The position numbers and the translations under genes are program-made. Below, one piece after another: positions 41,541 to 51,251 of a stretch of 64,000 nucleotides of DNA. This stretch comes from Lentibacter sp. (GTDB lineage: Bacteria > Pseudomonadota > Alphaproteobacteria > Rhodobacterales > Rhodobacteraceae): NCBI GenBank assembly GCA_016744435.1, contig JADGEJ010000001.1, positions 62,001-126,000 on the forward strand, written 5' to 3'. The notes under the pieces are model-generated. The model worked only from the letters and a program-made list of their open reading frames with translations. It had not been told where the DNA came from and did no database searches. Each line of letters opens with the position of its first letter. The stretch's first letter is position 1.

Positions 41541-43313
41541 TTACATAGGCCAGAACACGAGGATCAGAGGGATCGACACTGTCACAACGATGATCTCAAG
41601 TGGCAAGCCCATGCGCCAGTAGTCGCCAAACTTATAGCCACCTGGGCCAAGGATTAGCGTGTTGTTCTTGTGCCCAATAGGCGTGAGGAAAGCCGAGCTC
41701 GCAGCGACCGCAACCGCCATCAGGAACGGGTCTGGCGAGACATCGAGCGCACGGGCCATTTCGATCCCGACAGGGGCGGCAACAATCGTTGTCGCGGTGT
41801 TGTTGAGCACATCCGAGAGCGTCATCGTGACGAGCATTAGCACAGTCAAGATCGCCCAAGCGGGCATGCCTGCGGTGAAGCTGAGCATGGACGAGGCCAG
41901 AAGCTCGGTGCCGCCCGAGCGTTCAAGCGCGGCCCCTAGGGGGATCATCGAGCCAAGCAGGACAACAACGGGCCAGTTGATGTGGTCATACAGCTCCGCC
42001 AGTGGCAGGATTTTAAGTAAAACATAAGCGACAACGACAATGCCAAGCGCGATGGGCAGGTAAACAATGCCAACACTTGCGGCGGCCACGGCTGCGGCAA
42101 ACAGCCCGATCGCGAGCCAGGTTTTGCTGTCTTGCGTGACGGCGAGGCCACGGTCTGCCAACGGAAGACATCCAAGCCATTCTGTGACGTCGCGGCCTGC
42201 ACCTTTGGGAACCAAAAGCAGCAGGATATCCCCCGGCTCAACCGTGGTTTTACGGATCTGGCTGGTGATGCGTTTGCCTTGCCGTGACAAGCCCATGAGC
42301 ACAGTTTGCTTGCGCCATGACAGGCCAACAGACATCGCCGTTTTGCCATTGATGCGCGCCTCTTCCGTGACAACAACTTCCACAAGATCAAGCCCGTCAC
42401 CAGCAGCCTTGAGGCGTTCCTCGCGTTCTTCGTCGGCGAAAGCGAGGCTTAGCGTGGCGCGGAATTCATCAAGCGCATCAGGAGTGGCCTCAAGCACAAG
42501 CGTGTCGCCCGCGCGCAAAAGCGAGTTGCGGGCGGCCCCGTAGCGGCGCTTGCCATCGCGCATGAGGCCGATGATCGCGACATCGGCTTTCTCAGCGACG
42601 TCGTCAAGTTCGGCGACGCGCTTGCCGATTTGCTTGGAGCCTTCGGGAACAGTGAGTTCAGCGATATAGGCTGAAAAGTCTTCCGCCTCTTTAAGTGCGT
42701 CTGCACGGTTGGGAATGAGCCGCCACCCAAAGAGCGCGACAAACAATAGGCCTACAAGAGCGGTGATGCCGCCAACAGGGGCGAAATCAAACATCGCGAA
42801 AGGCTCGCCTATGGCTTCTCCGCGGATCGAAGCAATAATAATGTTTGGTGGGGTTCCGATGAGGGTGGCCATGCCGCCCAGGATCGTGGCGAAAGACAAT
42901 GGCATCAGCGACAGGCCAGGCGCACGGCCCGCTTTACGCGCGGTTTGGATATCAACAGGCATTAGCAAGGCAAGTGCTGCGACATTGTTCATAAAGCCCG
43001 ACAAGATACCGCCAACAGCGCCCATGATAGCAATATGCGCGCCTAGCTTGCGGGAGCTGTCAACAAGTGTGCGCGTGATCAGGTAAATCGCGCCTGAGCG
43101 CACAAGGCCAGCCGAAACCACGAGAACCAGCGCCACAACAATTGTCGCAGGGTGGCCAAAGCCGTCGAAGGCGTGCTTCGTTTCAACGACGCCAAGCACA
43201 ACGCCCGCCATGAGCGCGCCAAAGGCGACAAGATCATAGCGCCAACGGCCCCACAAAAGGAGGCCAAAGACCCCGCCGAAAAGCGTGAAAAGAACTATCT
43301 GGTCGGTTGTCAT
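41541..43313 (-). CDS. SLC13/DASS-type transporter with two RCK_C domains, second copy
   Basis: The protein has 590 residues and the same architecture as the convergent gene at 39740. Membrane parts have FGHPATIVVALVLVVSAGLV, SGFMNNVAALALLMPV, LIGTPPNIIIASIRGEAI and, in the second half, LSDVLNNTATTIVAAPVG and LTPIGHKNNTLILGPGGYKFG. Between them are two RCK_C domains (about 215-295 and 310-390). ATG 43313, with GGAG eight bases upstream, is chosen; the frame to 43487 adds a chance extension. In the family such proteins take up dicarboxylates, sulfate or related anions. The substrate may differ from that of its partner. Confidence 0.87.
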   Translation of the reverse strand: MTTDQIVLFTLFGGVFGLLLWGRWRYDLVAFGALMAGVVLGVVETKHAFDGFGHPATIVVALVLVVSAGLVRSGAIYLITRTLVDSSRKLGAHIAIMGAVGGILSGFMNNVAALALLMPVDIQTARKAGRAPGLSLMPLSFATILGGMATLIGTPPNIIIASIRGEAIGEPFAMFDFAPVGGITALVGLLFVALFGWRLIPNRADALKEAEDFSAYIAELTVPEGSKQIGKRVAELDDVAEKADVAIIGLMRDGKRRYGAARNSLLRAGDTLVLEATPDALDEFRATLSLAFADEEREERLKAAGDGLDLVEVVVTEEARINGKTAMSVGLSWRKQTVLMGLSRQGKRITSQIRKTTVEPGDILLLLVPKGAGRDVTEWLGCLPLADRGLAVTQDSKTWLAIGLFAAAVAAASVGIVYLPIALGIVVVAYVLLKILPLAELYDHINWPVVVLLGSMIPLGAALERSGGTELLASSMLSFTAGMPAWAILTVLMLVTMTLSDVLNNTATTIVAAPVGIEMARALDVSPDPFLMAVAVAASSAFLTPIGHKNNTLILGPGGYKFGDYWRMGLPLEIIVVTVSIPLILVFWPM

Positions 43314-43436
43314 CGCATGTCTCCACTGTTGCGACCTTGAAAACCTAAAGCGCGGATAAGTGCAAGCGGGTTGCAGCCAAGGGCAGGCCTGACATATAGA
43401 GGCTGAAACAATGTAAAGACCAATCCGGAGGCGATC

Positions 43437-44186
43437 ATGGCCGGCCATTCCAAATGGGCAAATATCCAACACCGCAAAGGGCGCCAAGACAAATTGCGCT
43501 CTAAGCTTTTTTCGAAGCTCTCAAAAGAGATCACCGTCGCCGCCAAAATGGGCGACCCTGATCCTGACAACAACCCGCGCCTGCGACTCGCTGTAAAAGA
43601 AGCAAAGTCGCAATCTGTCCCAAAAGACGTCATTGATCGCGCGATCAAAAAATCCGCGGCGGGTGAAGGCGACGACTACGAAGAAATTCGCTACGAGGGC
43701 TACGGCCCCAACGGCGTTGCCGTGATCGTGGAGGCGATGACCGACAACCGCAACCGCACCGCCAGCAGCGTGCGCTCGACGTTTACAAAAAATGGCGGCA
43801 ACCTTGGCGAAACCGGCTCTGTAGCGTTCATGTTTGAGCGCAAAGGCGAGGTTGGCTATGGCCCTGATGCTGGGGATGCCGACACCGTTATGATGGCGGC
43901 TATTGAAGCTGGCGCTGAAGATGTGGAAAGCTCTGATGAAGGCCACACTGTTTGGTGTGCCGACACAGATTTGAACGAAGTTTCAAACACGCTGGAAGCC
44001 GAACTTGGCGAAAGCAACAGCACCAAGCTCACATGGCGTCCAACCATGACAACAGAGCTTGATCTGGAAAATATGCAGAAGCTCATGAAGCTCATGGATG
44101 CCCTCGAAGACGATGACGACGTGCAGCGCGTCACAACTAACTTCGAGGCCTCAGACGAGGTGATGGCCCAACTCGCTGAAGAGTAA
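43437..44186 (+). CDS. yebC: YebC/PmpR-family transcriptional regulator / translation factor
   Basis: The protein has 249 residues, the usual length. [19 protein letters not shown] at the start, [39 protein letters not shown] and [20 protein letters not shown] are family signatures. Long known as a DNA-binding regulator (often near ruvABC); recent work links the family to rescue of ribosomes on proline stretches. The start ATG at 43437 has GGAGG upstream. No ruv genes follow here. Cytosolic. Confidence 0.96.
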   Translation: MAGHSKWANIQHRKGRQDKLRSKLFSKLSKEITVAAKMGDPDPDNNPRLRLAVKEAKSQSVPKDVIDRAIKKSAAGEGDDYEEIRYEGYGPNGVAVIVEAMTDNRNRTASSVRSTFTKNGGNLGETGSVAFMFERKGEVGYGPDAGDADTVMMAAIEAGAEDVESSDEGHTVWCADTDLNEVSNTLEAELGESNSTKLTWRPTMTTELDLENMQKLMKLMDALEDDDDVQRVTTNFEASDEVMAQLAEE

Positions 44187-44206
44187 GGCTGCCCTTTTTC
44201 TTTCCC

Positions 44207-44252
44207 CCAAATATCCTGGGGTTTGGGGCAACGCCCCAAGGCCTGCATGGCC
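44207..44252. repeat. Cluster of adjoining hairpins after yebC
   Basis: Three inverted repeats adjoin or overlap: CCCCAAATATCCTGGGG, TTGGGGCAACGCCCCAA and GGCCTGCATGGCC. The first follows the yebC stop by about 20 bases. The sequence style is that of short palindromic intergenic elements in roseobacters, and it may also end yebC transcription. No second copy is seen in the window. Confidence 0.55.
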
Positions 44253-44317
44253 TGAATGCAACCTAACCTGTGCGGCTTTGGCCGCGCATTTTTTGAAAGT
44301 TCCCAAAGGCGCAGGAT

Positions 44318-44911
44318 ATGCAGGCAGCACTGGCAGGTTTCGCTCTCGGGTTTTCGCTGATCCTCGCCATCGGGGCGCAAAATGCCTTTGTGCTGCGCCA
44401 GGGCATTCGGCGCGAGCATGTTTTCGCGACATGCTTAGCTTGTGCAGTTTCAGACGCTTTGCTGATCGCCGCGGGTGTGGCGGGATTTGGGGCTATGGCC
44501 GAGGCTTTGCCATGGCTTGAAACGATCATGCGCTATGGCGGTGCAGTTTTCCTGTTCTGGTATGGCTTGAAAAATTTTCTGGCGGCATGGCGCGGTGGCG
44601 AAGCTCTGGACACAAGCGGTGTAGCACGCGCCTCTCTCAAAGGTGTCCTCACCACTGTGATGATGCTGACATGGCTCAACCCACATGTTTACCTCGACAC
44701 TGTGGTGTTGCTTGGCTCAATCAGTGCTCAGTGGGACGACAAGCTATCCTTTGCCATTGGCGCGATGAGTTCGAGTTTCATTTTCTTTTTCGCGCTTGGT
44801 TACGGCGCTCGGTTTTTGACGCCTGTATTTGCCAAGCCCGCCTCATGGCGCGTGCTTGATGTCTTCGTTGGCCTTACAATGTGGGCAATCGCGCTCAATC
44901 TGGTGCTTTAA
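44318..44911 (+). CDS. LysE/ArgO-family amino acid exporter
   Basis: The protein has 197 residues and five to six helices. LILAIGAQNAFVLRQGIRREHV at the start and TVMMLTWLNPHVYLDTVVLL in the middle are the LysE/ArgO signatures. Members export basic amino acids such as lysine and arginine. The start ATG at 44318 has GCGCAGGA nearby. No regulator (ArgP/LysG type) is adjacent. Specificity is not proven, but the NAFVLRQG motif is closest to the ArgO group. Confidence 0.92.
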   Translation: MQAALAGFALGFSLILAIGAQNAFVLRQGIRREHVFATCLACAVSDALLIAAGVAGFGAMAEALPWLETIMRYGGAVFLFWYGLKNFLAAWRGGEALDTSGVARASLKGVLTTVMMLTWLNPHVYLDTVVLLGSISAQWDDKLSFAIGAMSSSFIFFFALGYGARFLTPVFAKPASWRVLDVFVGLTMWAIALNLVL

Positions 44912-44949
44912 GGCTTGCAGCTTTTCAGGCGGCGTGGCTTCATTAACTA

Positions 44950-45855
44950 ATGAATGAAATTAAAGAGCCGCAGCCCGTCAAAGCCGTAATCTGGATGTTT
45001 GTCACGGGCGTGCTATTTGTTGGCGTGACAGCGCTTGTGAAGATCAATGGCACACGCATCCCCGCAGCCGAGTCTGCGTTTTTGCGCTATGCTTTGGGCC
45101 TTGTTTTTCTCATTCCGATGGTGGGGCAGATGCGCAAGGCCCGCCTTACGACACGCCAGCACAAGCTTTTCTGGGCGCGCGGCATTGCGCATAGTTGTGG
45201 TGTCGCGCTTTGGTTTTACGCCATGGCGCGGATCCCGATCGCCGATGTGACGGCGATGAACTATCTAGCGCCCGTCTATGTGACTATTGGTGCGGCCTTG
45301 TTTTTGGGCGAGAAGCTTGCCACGCGGCGTATTTTGGCAATCGTCGCGGCCTTAGTCGGGGCGCTGATCATTCTGCGGCCGGGGTTTCGCGAAGTCGGGG
45401 CAGGGCACCTCGCGATGCTTTTCGCGGCGGTCGTTTTCGCGGCGTCATATCTGATCGCAAAGATCATGGCTGACGAGACCAACCCGATGGTCGTTGTCGT
45501 GATGCTTTCGGTGACTGTGACGGTAGGCCTAACACCGCTTGCGCTTGCCAATTGGGTTACGCCAACCTGGGGTGAGGTCGGCGTCTTGTTTGCTGTCGCC
45601 GCTTTGGCCACTGCGGGGCATTACACAATGTCGATAGCTTTTGCCTGTGCGCCCGTCACCGTCACGCAGCCTGTTAGTTTTTTACAGCTTGTCTGGGCCG
45701 TGCTGCTCGGCGTCTTGGTGTTTGATGAAGGCATAGACCCATGGGTGATACTCGGCGGCGCTTTCATCATCAGCGCAATCGGTTTCATGACTTGGCGGGA
45801 GGCCATTCTAAAGCGGCGAATGCTCACGCCTGCTGTTCCTGCCACCAAATTTTAG
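44950..45855 (+). CDS. EamA/DMT-family transporter
   Basis: The protein has 301 residues. Two EamA halves have ten helices in all: VIWMFVTGVLFVGVTALVKI, ESAFLRYALGLVFLIPMVG, FYAMARIPIADVTAMNYLAP with VTIGAALFLGEKL, and the second half VTVTQPVSFLQLVWAVLLGV. The pattern is like S-adenosylmethionine or carnitine-type exporters, but specificity is not readable. The ATG at 44950 comes 38 bases after the LysE gene in the same direction, so both may share a transcript. Confidence 0.9.
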   Translation: MNEIKEPQPVKAVIWMFVTGVLFVGVTALVKINGTRIPAAESAFLRYALGLVFLIPMVGQMRKARLTTRQHKLFWARGIAHSCGVALWFYAMARIPIADVTAMNYLAPVYVTIGAALFLGEKLATRRILAIVAALVGALIILRPGFREVGAGHLAMLFAAVVFAASYLIAKIMADETNPMVVVVMLSVTVTVGLTPLALANWVTPTWGEVGVLFAVAALATAGHYTMSIAFACAPVTVTQPVSFLQLVWAVLLGVLVFDEGIDPWVILGGAFIISAIGFMTWREAILKRRMLTPAVPATKF

Positions 45856-45902
45856 CAGGCAATTGCCTGAGAGTTGCGGGGAAATCCAGCCTAAGGAAAA
45901 GG

Positions 45903-45928
45903 TTTTATTGATTGACGGATCAATAAAA
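45903..45928. promoter_or_regulatory. Candidate BetI operator in front of the bet operon
   Basis: Ten-base perfect arms, TTTTATTGAT (45903-45912) and ATCAATAAAA (45919-45928), flank TGACGG. The palindrome lies 38 bases before the betI start, where autoregulation by BetI is expected. A second small palindrome, GCGACA-G-TGTCGC, follows at 45932-45944. Choline would release the repressor. Confidence 0.6.
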
Positions 45929-45965
45929 ATAGCGACAGTGTCGCGGAGGTATCCCTGGGGGCTTT

Positions 45966-46550
45966 ATGCCAAAACTTGGAATGGAGCCGATCCGGCGAAA
46001 TGCGTTGGTGAAAGCGACGATCGCGGAGATCGGTGAGCATGGCACACTGGATGTGACTGTGAGCCAGATCGCGCAACGCGCTGGCATGTCGAGTGCTCTG
46101 GCGCATCACTATTTCGGGGGCAAAGAACAGATATTCGTTGCTGCAATCCGCTACATGCTGGAGGTTTATGCTGCCGAAGTCCGCGGCGCTTTGGCGATGG
46201 CGGAGACGCCGCGAGCGCGTGTTGAAGCTCTTGTGCGTGCGTCGTTTTCGCAGCGCAATTTTCGGTCGGAGACAGTCGCGTCGTGGATGAATTTCTATGT
46301 CATGGCGCAGCGTTCAAGTGAAGCTAAGCGCCTGCTTGACATTTACCAGCGCCGGCTACGCTCAAACTTGCGGTTTGCCCTGCGCCCTTTGGTGGGCGGG
46401 CGTGCGGAAGATGTGGCGAGCCGTATAGCGGCCCTTATCGACGGGGTGTATTTGCGCCAATCTCTCGGAAGCCTTGCCCCGGATAGAGTGCGCGCAAATG
46501 AGCAAGTCATGGGCTATGTGACATTCGAGCTGGAAAAGGGTCTGCTATGA
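45966..46550 (+). CDS. betI: Transcriptional repressor BetI (TetR family)
   Basis: The protein has 194 residues. The TetR HTH at about 10-55 has RRNALVKATIAEIGEHGTLD, VSQIAQRAGMSSALAHHYFG and GKEQIFVAAIRYML, which match BetI. The C-terminal ligand domain includes ASWMNFYVMAQRSSEAKRLL. BetI represses choline-to-betaine genes until choline is present. It is the first gene of the operon and its end overlaps the betC start by four bases (ATGA). The palindrome at 45903 is its likely binding site. Confidence 0.93.
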   Translation: MPKLGMEPIRRNALVKATIAEIGEHGTLDVTVSQIAQRAGMSSALAHHYFGGKEQIFVAAIRYMLEVYAAEVRGALAMAETPRARVEALVRASFSQRNFRSETVASWMNFYVMAQRSSEAKRLLDIYQRRLRSNLRFALRPLVGGRAEDVASRIAALIDGVYLRQSLGSLAPDRVRANEQVMGYVTFELEKGLL

Positions 46551-48055
46551 CAAAGCCAAATATCATCGTCTTCATGGTTGATCAGTTGAACGGCAAGCTC
46601 TTTCCCGATGGCCCCGCTGAGTGGTTGCATGCGCCGAACCTGAAGAAGCTGGCAGCCCGCTCGACGCGGTTCAAAAACGCCTACACGGCCTCGCCTTTGT
46701 GCGCGCCGGGGCGGGCGAGTTTCATGTCGGGGCAGCTGCCGTCGTCAACGCGAGTCTATGACAACGCCGCTGAGTTTGCCTCAAGCATTCCGACCTATGC
46801 GCACCACTTGCGCCGCGCGGGTTATCAGACGTGCCTCTCTGGGAAAATGCACTTTGTTGGCCCCGACCAGTTACACGGCTTTGAAGAGCGGTTGACGACT
46901 GATGTGTACCCGCCTGATTTTGGCTGGACGCCGGACTATCGCAAACCCGGTGAGCGGATTGACTGGTGGTATCACAACATGGGTTCGGTGACGGGCGCGG
47001 GGGTTGCCGAGATCACCAACCAACTCGAGTATGACGATGAGGTTGCCTACCATGCGACGCGCAAGGTTTATGATTATGCCCGCGGGTTGGATGCGCGACC
47101 TTGGATGCTGACTGTGAGCTTTACGCACCCACACGATCCTTATGTCGCGCGTAAGAAATATTGGGATTTATACAGTAACTGCGAGCACTTGCTGCCTGAG
47201 GTCGGCGCGATGGAGTACGACGACCACGACCAGCACAGCCAGCGGATTTTTGACGCAAACGACTGGCGCAGCTTTGATATCACTGAGGAGAATGTGAAGC
47301 GTTCGCGGCAGGCCTATTTCGCCAACATCTCCTACATTGACGACAAGATCGGCGAGGTCATGGAGACGCTTGAAGCCACGCGACAGGAGGCGATCATTAT
47401 GTTTGTGTCTGACCACGGCGATATGCTGGGTGAGCGCGGCCTCTGGTTTAAGATGAGCTTTTATGAAGGCTCTGCGCGGGTGCCTCTTATGGTCTGTGCG
47501 CCGCAGATGGACGCGGGACTTGTTGAGGCGCCTGTAAGCAACATTGACGTTTGCCCGACGCTCTGTGAACTGGCAGGCGTGAGCATGGAAGAGGTCATGC
47601 CTTGGACAACAGGCGAGAGCCTTGTGAAGCTTGGCCAAGGTGGGCGTAGGACCAGCCCTGTGGCGATGGAATACGCAGCGGAAGCAAGCTACTCGCCACT
47701 TGTGTGCCTACGGCAAGGGCGTTGGAAATATACCAACTGTGCGCTCGACCCCGAGCAATTGTTTGACATGGAGGCCGATCCGCTGGAGTTGAGCAATGTT
47801 GCCGAAGATCTCGAGCATACACGTGTGCTTGAGGTGTTCCGGCGCATGGCGGCGGAGCGTTGGGACTTGGAACAGTTTGACGGCGAAGTGCGCCAGAGCC
47901 AAGCTGCGCGCTGGGTTGTTTACGAGGCGCTTAGGAGCGGCGGCTATTTCCCGTGGGACTATCAGCCGCTGCAAAAGGCCTCCGAGCGCTACATGCGCAA
48001 CCATATGGATTTGAACGTGCTGGAAGAAAACCAGCGCTTTCCGAGGGGCGAATAA
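46547..48055 (+). CDS. betC: Choline-sulfatase BetC
   Basis: The protein has 502 residues. The sulfatase signature C-x-P-x-R is C52-A-P-G-R56 in SPLCAPGRASF; C52 is turned into formylglycine. Metal residues are in NIIVFMVDQLNG and VSDHGDMLGERG. The C-terminal segment with QAARWVVYEALRSGGYFPWD is a hallmark of BetC. It cuts choline-O-sulfate to choline and sulfate in the cytosol. It overlaps betI by four bases and is followed by the transporter gene after an 82-base gap. Confidence 0.94.
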   Translation: MTKPNIIVFMVDQLNGKLFPDGPAEWLHAPNLKKLAARSTRFKNAYTASPLCAPGRASFMSGQLPSSTRVYDNAAEFASSIPTYAHHLRRAGYQTCLSGKMHFVGPDQLHGFEERLTTDVYPPDFGWTPDYRKPGERIDWWYHNMGSVTGAGVAEITNQLEYDDEVAYHATRKVYDYARGLDARPWMLTVSFTHPHDPYVARKKYWDLYSNCEHLLPEVGAMEYDDHDQHSQRIFDANDWRSFDITEENVKRSRQAYFANISYIDDKIGEVMETLEATRQEAIIMFVSDHGDMLGERGLWFKMSFYEGSARVPLMVCAPQMDAGLVEAPVSNIDVCPTLCELAGVSMEEVMPWTTGESLVKLGQGGRRTSPVAMEYAAEASYSPLVCLRQGRWKYTNCALDPEQLFDMEADPLELSNVAEDLEHTRVLEVFRRMAAERWDLEQFDGEVRQSQAARWVVYEALRSGGYFPWDYQPLQKASERYMRNHMDLNVLEENQRFPRGE

Positions 48056-48137
48056 TCCAACCAGCGAAGTGGTGCCGTTGGATGGGGCTAAACATGAGCA
48101 TCACACAAATCTTGTCGCGAACCAAGAGGGACAGAAA

Positions 48138-49331
48138 ATGTTACTAGCAATCCTTAACTTCGGGATCATACTCGCCTTTGCGCTTGTGATCTTCATTACC
48201 TTGAAATGGTGGAATTTACGGCTGGTAGGCCGTGACCCAGTTTCACTTTATGTGTTTATCGCGATCTTGTTTACGTCGGGTCTCGACGTTGGCTTGATCA
48301 TGTTTCCAGTGGCCTTTGACTTCCCGCTTTATGCGGATTTGGCGGCCAACCCGACATTCGGGTTTACCAACCCTCTAGCCATTGAGTTTGGCATGTGGGG
48401 CTTTCTGATCTGGGCGTTTTATTTCCTGACGGGCTTTTACTTCTGCGTGATCGAACCACGGGTGAAGTTCTTTGAGATCCCGGTTGTGAAGTGGATCAAC
48501 AACATTGTCATCATCGGCACATGTGCTTTCACGGGCTCGCTGTTTTTGCAGTATTTGCCTTACTACATGCCAATGGTCGGCGACGGTGAGAGCATCATCC
48601 CGCTGTTTTATGTGATGACTTTCCTTGTCATCTGCGCGGCGACGTTCAGCTCTACTGACCTGAAATTTGTGAAATTTCTGTCGGTTGCTTCAACCGCATT
48701 GTTCGGTGTGCTGATCCTGTTTGCTTGGGTCAATGGCGGTGCAGGCGTTGGCGGTTTCTTCGGAGACCTCTCGCTCGTTGGCGGCTACTTCAGCAACATC
48801 CACCGCTTCATTCTGCCAATGGGCGACGAAGCCGGATACCATGAGTTCTTCCTGTTCTGGTGGTTTGCTTGGTCGATCATGATCGGCCAGTTCACCTCGC
48901 GCTTTGTGGGTGGGCTGAAGACATGGCAGTTCCTTCTGGCGCTGCTGGTGATCCCGTCGATCCCACTCGCGATCTGGTTTGCGGTGCTCTACCACTATTA
49001 TGTTCAGAGCATCCCAACCGAAGGGCTAATGAACTGGGGGATGATCATTGTCGGCACGATCTTTGTGGTCAACTCGTTTGACTCACTGATCCGCCTGTAC
49101 ACTGACAACCTTGGCATGACGGTCAAAAAGCTTGGTTTCGCCAAATATATGATCGGCAACATCGTTTTGCTTTCTGCGCTGACATATGCGTTCAAATCTG
49201 GCTGGTTGCAGATCCACTGGATTGGCGCTGTTGTGGTGGGCATTGTGGCGGCTTGCACTGTGTTCATCATCGCGATGAAGCGGCGTGAGGTTATGGCCAT
49301 CGACAGCATGCCTGAAGGGCAGTCGCTCTAG
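48138..49331 (+). CDS. Short BCCT-like transporter, probably for choline or choline sulfate
   Basis: The protein has 397 residues, much shorter than usual BCCT transporters (500-700). About ten hydrophobic helices can be drawn. The betaine/choline/carnitine signature lies in the middle: FFLFWWFAWSIMIGQFTSRF, corresponding to the W-x-W-W core segment of the family. IEFGMWGFLIWAFYFLTG and TGLF-like parts precede it. The ATG at 48138 has GAGGGACAG upstream, a better start than 48069. The location between betC and betA argues for uptake of choline or its sulfate ester. A terminator separates it from betA. Confidence 0.75.
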   Translation: MLLAILNFGIILAFALVIFITLKWWNLRLVGRDPVSLYVFIAILFTSGLDVGLIMFPVAFDFPLYADLAANPTFGFTNPLAIEFGMWGFLIWAFYFLTGFYFCVIEPRVKFFEIPVVKWINNIVIIGTCAFTGSLFLQYLPYYMPMVGDGESIIPLFYVMTFLVICAATFSSTDLKFVKFLSVASTALFGVLILFAWVNGGAGVGGFFGDLSLVGGYFSNIHRFILPMGDEAGYHEFFLFWWFAWSIMIGQFTSRFVGGLKTWQFLLALLVIPSIPLAIWFAVLYHYYVQSIPTEGLMNWGMIIVGTIFVVNSFDSLIRLYTDNLGMTVKKLGFAKYMIGNIVLLSALTYAFKSGWLQIHWIGAVVVGIVAACTVFIIAMKRREVMAIDSMPEGQSL

Positions 49332-49340
49332 CAGACAAAG

Positions 49341-49370
49341 AGCCCCGGCCCATTCGTTGCGGCCGGGGCT
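49341..49370 (+). terminator. Hairpin between the BCCT-like gene and betA
   Basis: AGCCCCGGCC (49341-49350) pairs with GGCCGGGGCT (49361-49370) around a 10-base loop, followed by TTACC. The stem is strong and the T tract weak, so it may reduce rather than stop transcription into betA. Confidence 0.6.
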
Positions 49371-49421
49371 TACCTGACATGCAGAAAGCATGAAACTCTA
49401 AACGAATTTAGGAACTTGGCT

Positions 49422-51080
49422 ATGCAGGCTGATTACGTGATTGTCGGAGCGGGCTCGGCGGGCTGCGCTATGGCTTACCGCTTGAGTGAAGCCGGTCACA
49501 AGGTGATCGTGATTGAGCATGGCGGCACCGATATGGGGCCGTTTATCCAGATGCCCGCAGCTCTTAGCTATCCCATGAACATGGGGCGCTATGACTGGGG
49601 CTATCAGACCGAACCTGAGCCACACCTTGACGGGCGTCGCTTGGTCGCGCCGCGTGGCAAGGTGCTGGGCGGATCATCCTCGATCAACGGGATGGTCTAT
49701 GTGCGCGGACATGCGCGCGACTTTGATCATTGGCGTGACAGTGGTGCTGAAGGTTGGGCCTATGCGGATGTGTTGCCATACTATCGGCGGATGGAAACCT
49801 GGCATGACGGCGGGCACGGGGGCGACGCGCATTGGCGCGGTAAGACCGGGCCTTTGCACGTCAGCCGAGGGCCACGCACGAACCCGCTGTTCCACGCCTT
49901 TGTGCAGGCGGGCAAGCAGGCAGGATACCAAGTTACGCAGGACTATAACGGCGAAAAGCAGGAAGGCTTTGGCGCCTTTGAGCAGACGGTTTCCAAAGGG
50001 CGGCGCTGGTCGGCGGCGAATGCTTATCTGCGGCCTGCTTTGAAAAACGGTAACTGTGAAGTTGTGCGGGGGCTTGCCGAGAAAGTCGTGATCAAGGACG
50101 GGCGTGCGACGGGGGTGCAAGTGTTGCGCGCGGGTGTGAGCGAAGTGATTGAAGCGCGCAAGGAAGTGATTATCGCGGCGAGCGCGTTTAACTCTCCCAA
50201 GCTTTTGATGCTGTCTGGCATTGGGCCTGCAGCCCATTTGGCAGAGCACGGCATTGAGGTTGTGGCGGATCGCAAAGGCGTCGGGCAGAATTTGCAAGAT
50301 CACTTGGAGATGTACATTCAGTATGCCTCAAAAAAGCCGATCACGCTCTATAAGTACTGGAACTTGGTTTCCAAAGCCATGATCGGCGCTCAGTGGCTGT
50401 TTACAAAGACGGGGCTAGGAGCCTCAAACCAGTTTGAAAGCTGTGCGTTTATCCGCTCGCAGGCAGGTGTCGAGTATCCCGATATTCAGTACCATTTCCT
50501 GCCAATGGCTGTGCGCTATGACGGGAAGGCCGCCGCTGAAGGCCATGGCTTTCAGGCGCATGTTGGGCCCATGCGCTCGGCCTCGCGCGGGCAGGTGACA
50601 CTGGCGTCAGCAGACCCTGTGGATGCGCCAAAGATTGCATTTAACTATATGAGTGAAGAGGCTGACTGGGAGGACTTCCGCCGCTGCATCAGGCTTACCC
50701 GCGAGATTTTTGCGCAAGACGCGTTTGAGCCGTTTGTGAAACACGAGATCCAGCCGGGTGATGCGGCGCAAAGCGATGATGAGCTTGATGCCGTGATCCG
50801 CGAGCATGCCGAGAGCGCCTTTCACCCTTGCGGCACCTGCAAGATGGGGCGCGCTGACGACCCTTGGGCTGTCGTTGACCCTGAATGCCGCGTCATCGGC
50901 GTGGATGGTTTGCGGGTGGCAGACAGCTCGATCTTCCCGAAGATACCCAACGGTAACCTTAATGGACCGTCGATTATGACCGGAGAGAAGGCGAGCGACC
51001 ACATTCTTGGCAAGGGTCTTTTGGCCGCCTCCAACGATGTTGCATGGGTGCACCCTGATTGGCAAACCAAGCAACGCTGA
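49422..51080 (+). CDS. betA: Choline dehydrogenase BetA (GMC oxidoreductase)
   Basis: The protein has 552 residues. FAD binding is at [19 protein letters not shown], then [18 protein letters not shown]. The active-site His is in [11 protein letters not shown], and the C-terminal [17 protein letters not shown] is typical of choline dehydrogenases. It oxidises choline to betaine aldehyde and may also oxidise the aldehyde slowly. ATG 49422 with AGGA eight bases upstream is better than the TTG at 49416. The bet genes here lack betB, the aldehyde dehydrogenase. Confidence 0.94.
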   Translation: MQADYVIVGAGSAGCAMAYRLSEAGHKVIVIEHGGTDMGPFIQMPAALSYPMNMGRYDWGYQTEPEPHLDGRRLVAPRGKVLGGSSSINGMVYVRGHARDFDHWRDSGAEGWAYADVLPYYRRMETWHDGGHGGDAHWRGKTGPLHVSRGPRTNPLFHAFVQAGKQAGYQVTQDYNGEKQEGFGAFEQTVSKGRRWSAANAYLRPALKNGNCEVVRGLAEKVVIKDGRATGVQVLRAGVSEVIEARKEVIIAASAFNSPKLLMLSGIGPAAHLAEHGIEVVADRKGVGQNLQDHLEMYIQYASKKPITLYKYWNLVSKAMIGAQWLFTKTGLGASNQFESCAFIRSQAGVEYPDIQYHFLPMAVRYDGKAAAEGHGFQAHVGPMRSASRGQVTLASADPVDAPKIAFNYMSEEADWEDFRRCIRLTREIFAQDAFEPFVKHEIQPGDAAQSDDELDAVIREHAESAFHPCGTCKMGRADDPWAVVDPECRVIGVDGLRVADSSIFPKIPNGNLNGPSIMTGEKASDHILGKGLLAASNDVAWVHPDWQTKQR

Positions 51081-51251
51081 GGAGAGCTTAGGGCGGGATT
51101 CTGCATCTGAGCCGTTCTCTATGCACACACGGGAACAGAAGAGCTCTTATCGTATTAATTTGTGTAGGAGCTGATTTATTGATCGGGATCAAAGCGTGAG
51201 GCGATTGCTCTGCCTAGCTTGAGTGGCGAAAGCATAAACAGGAGTGGAAAC

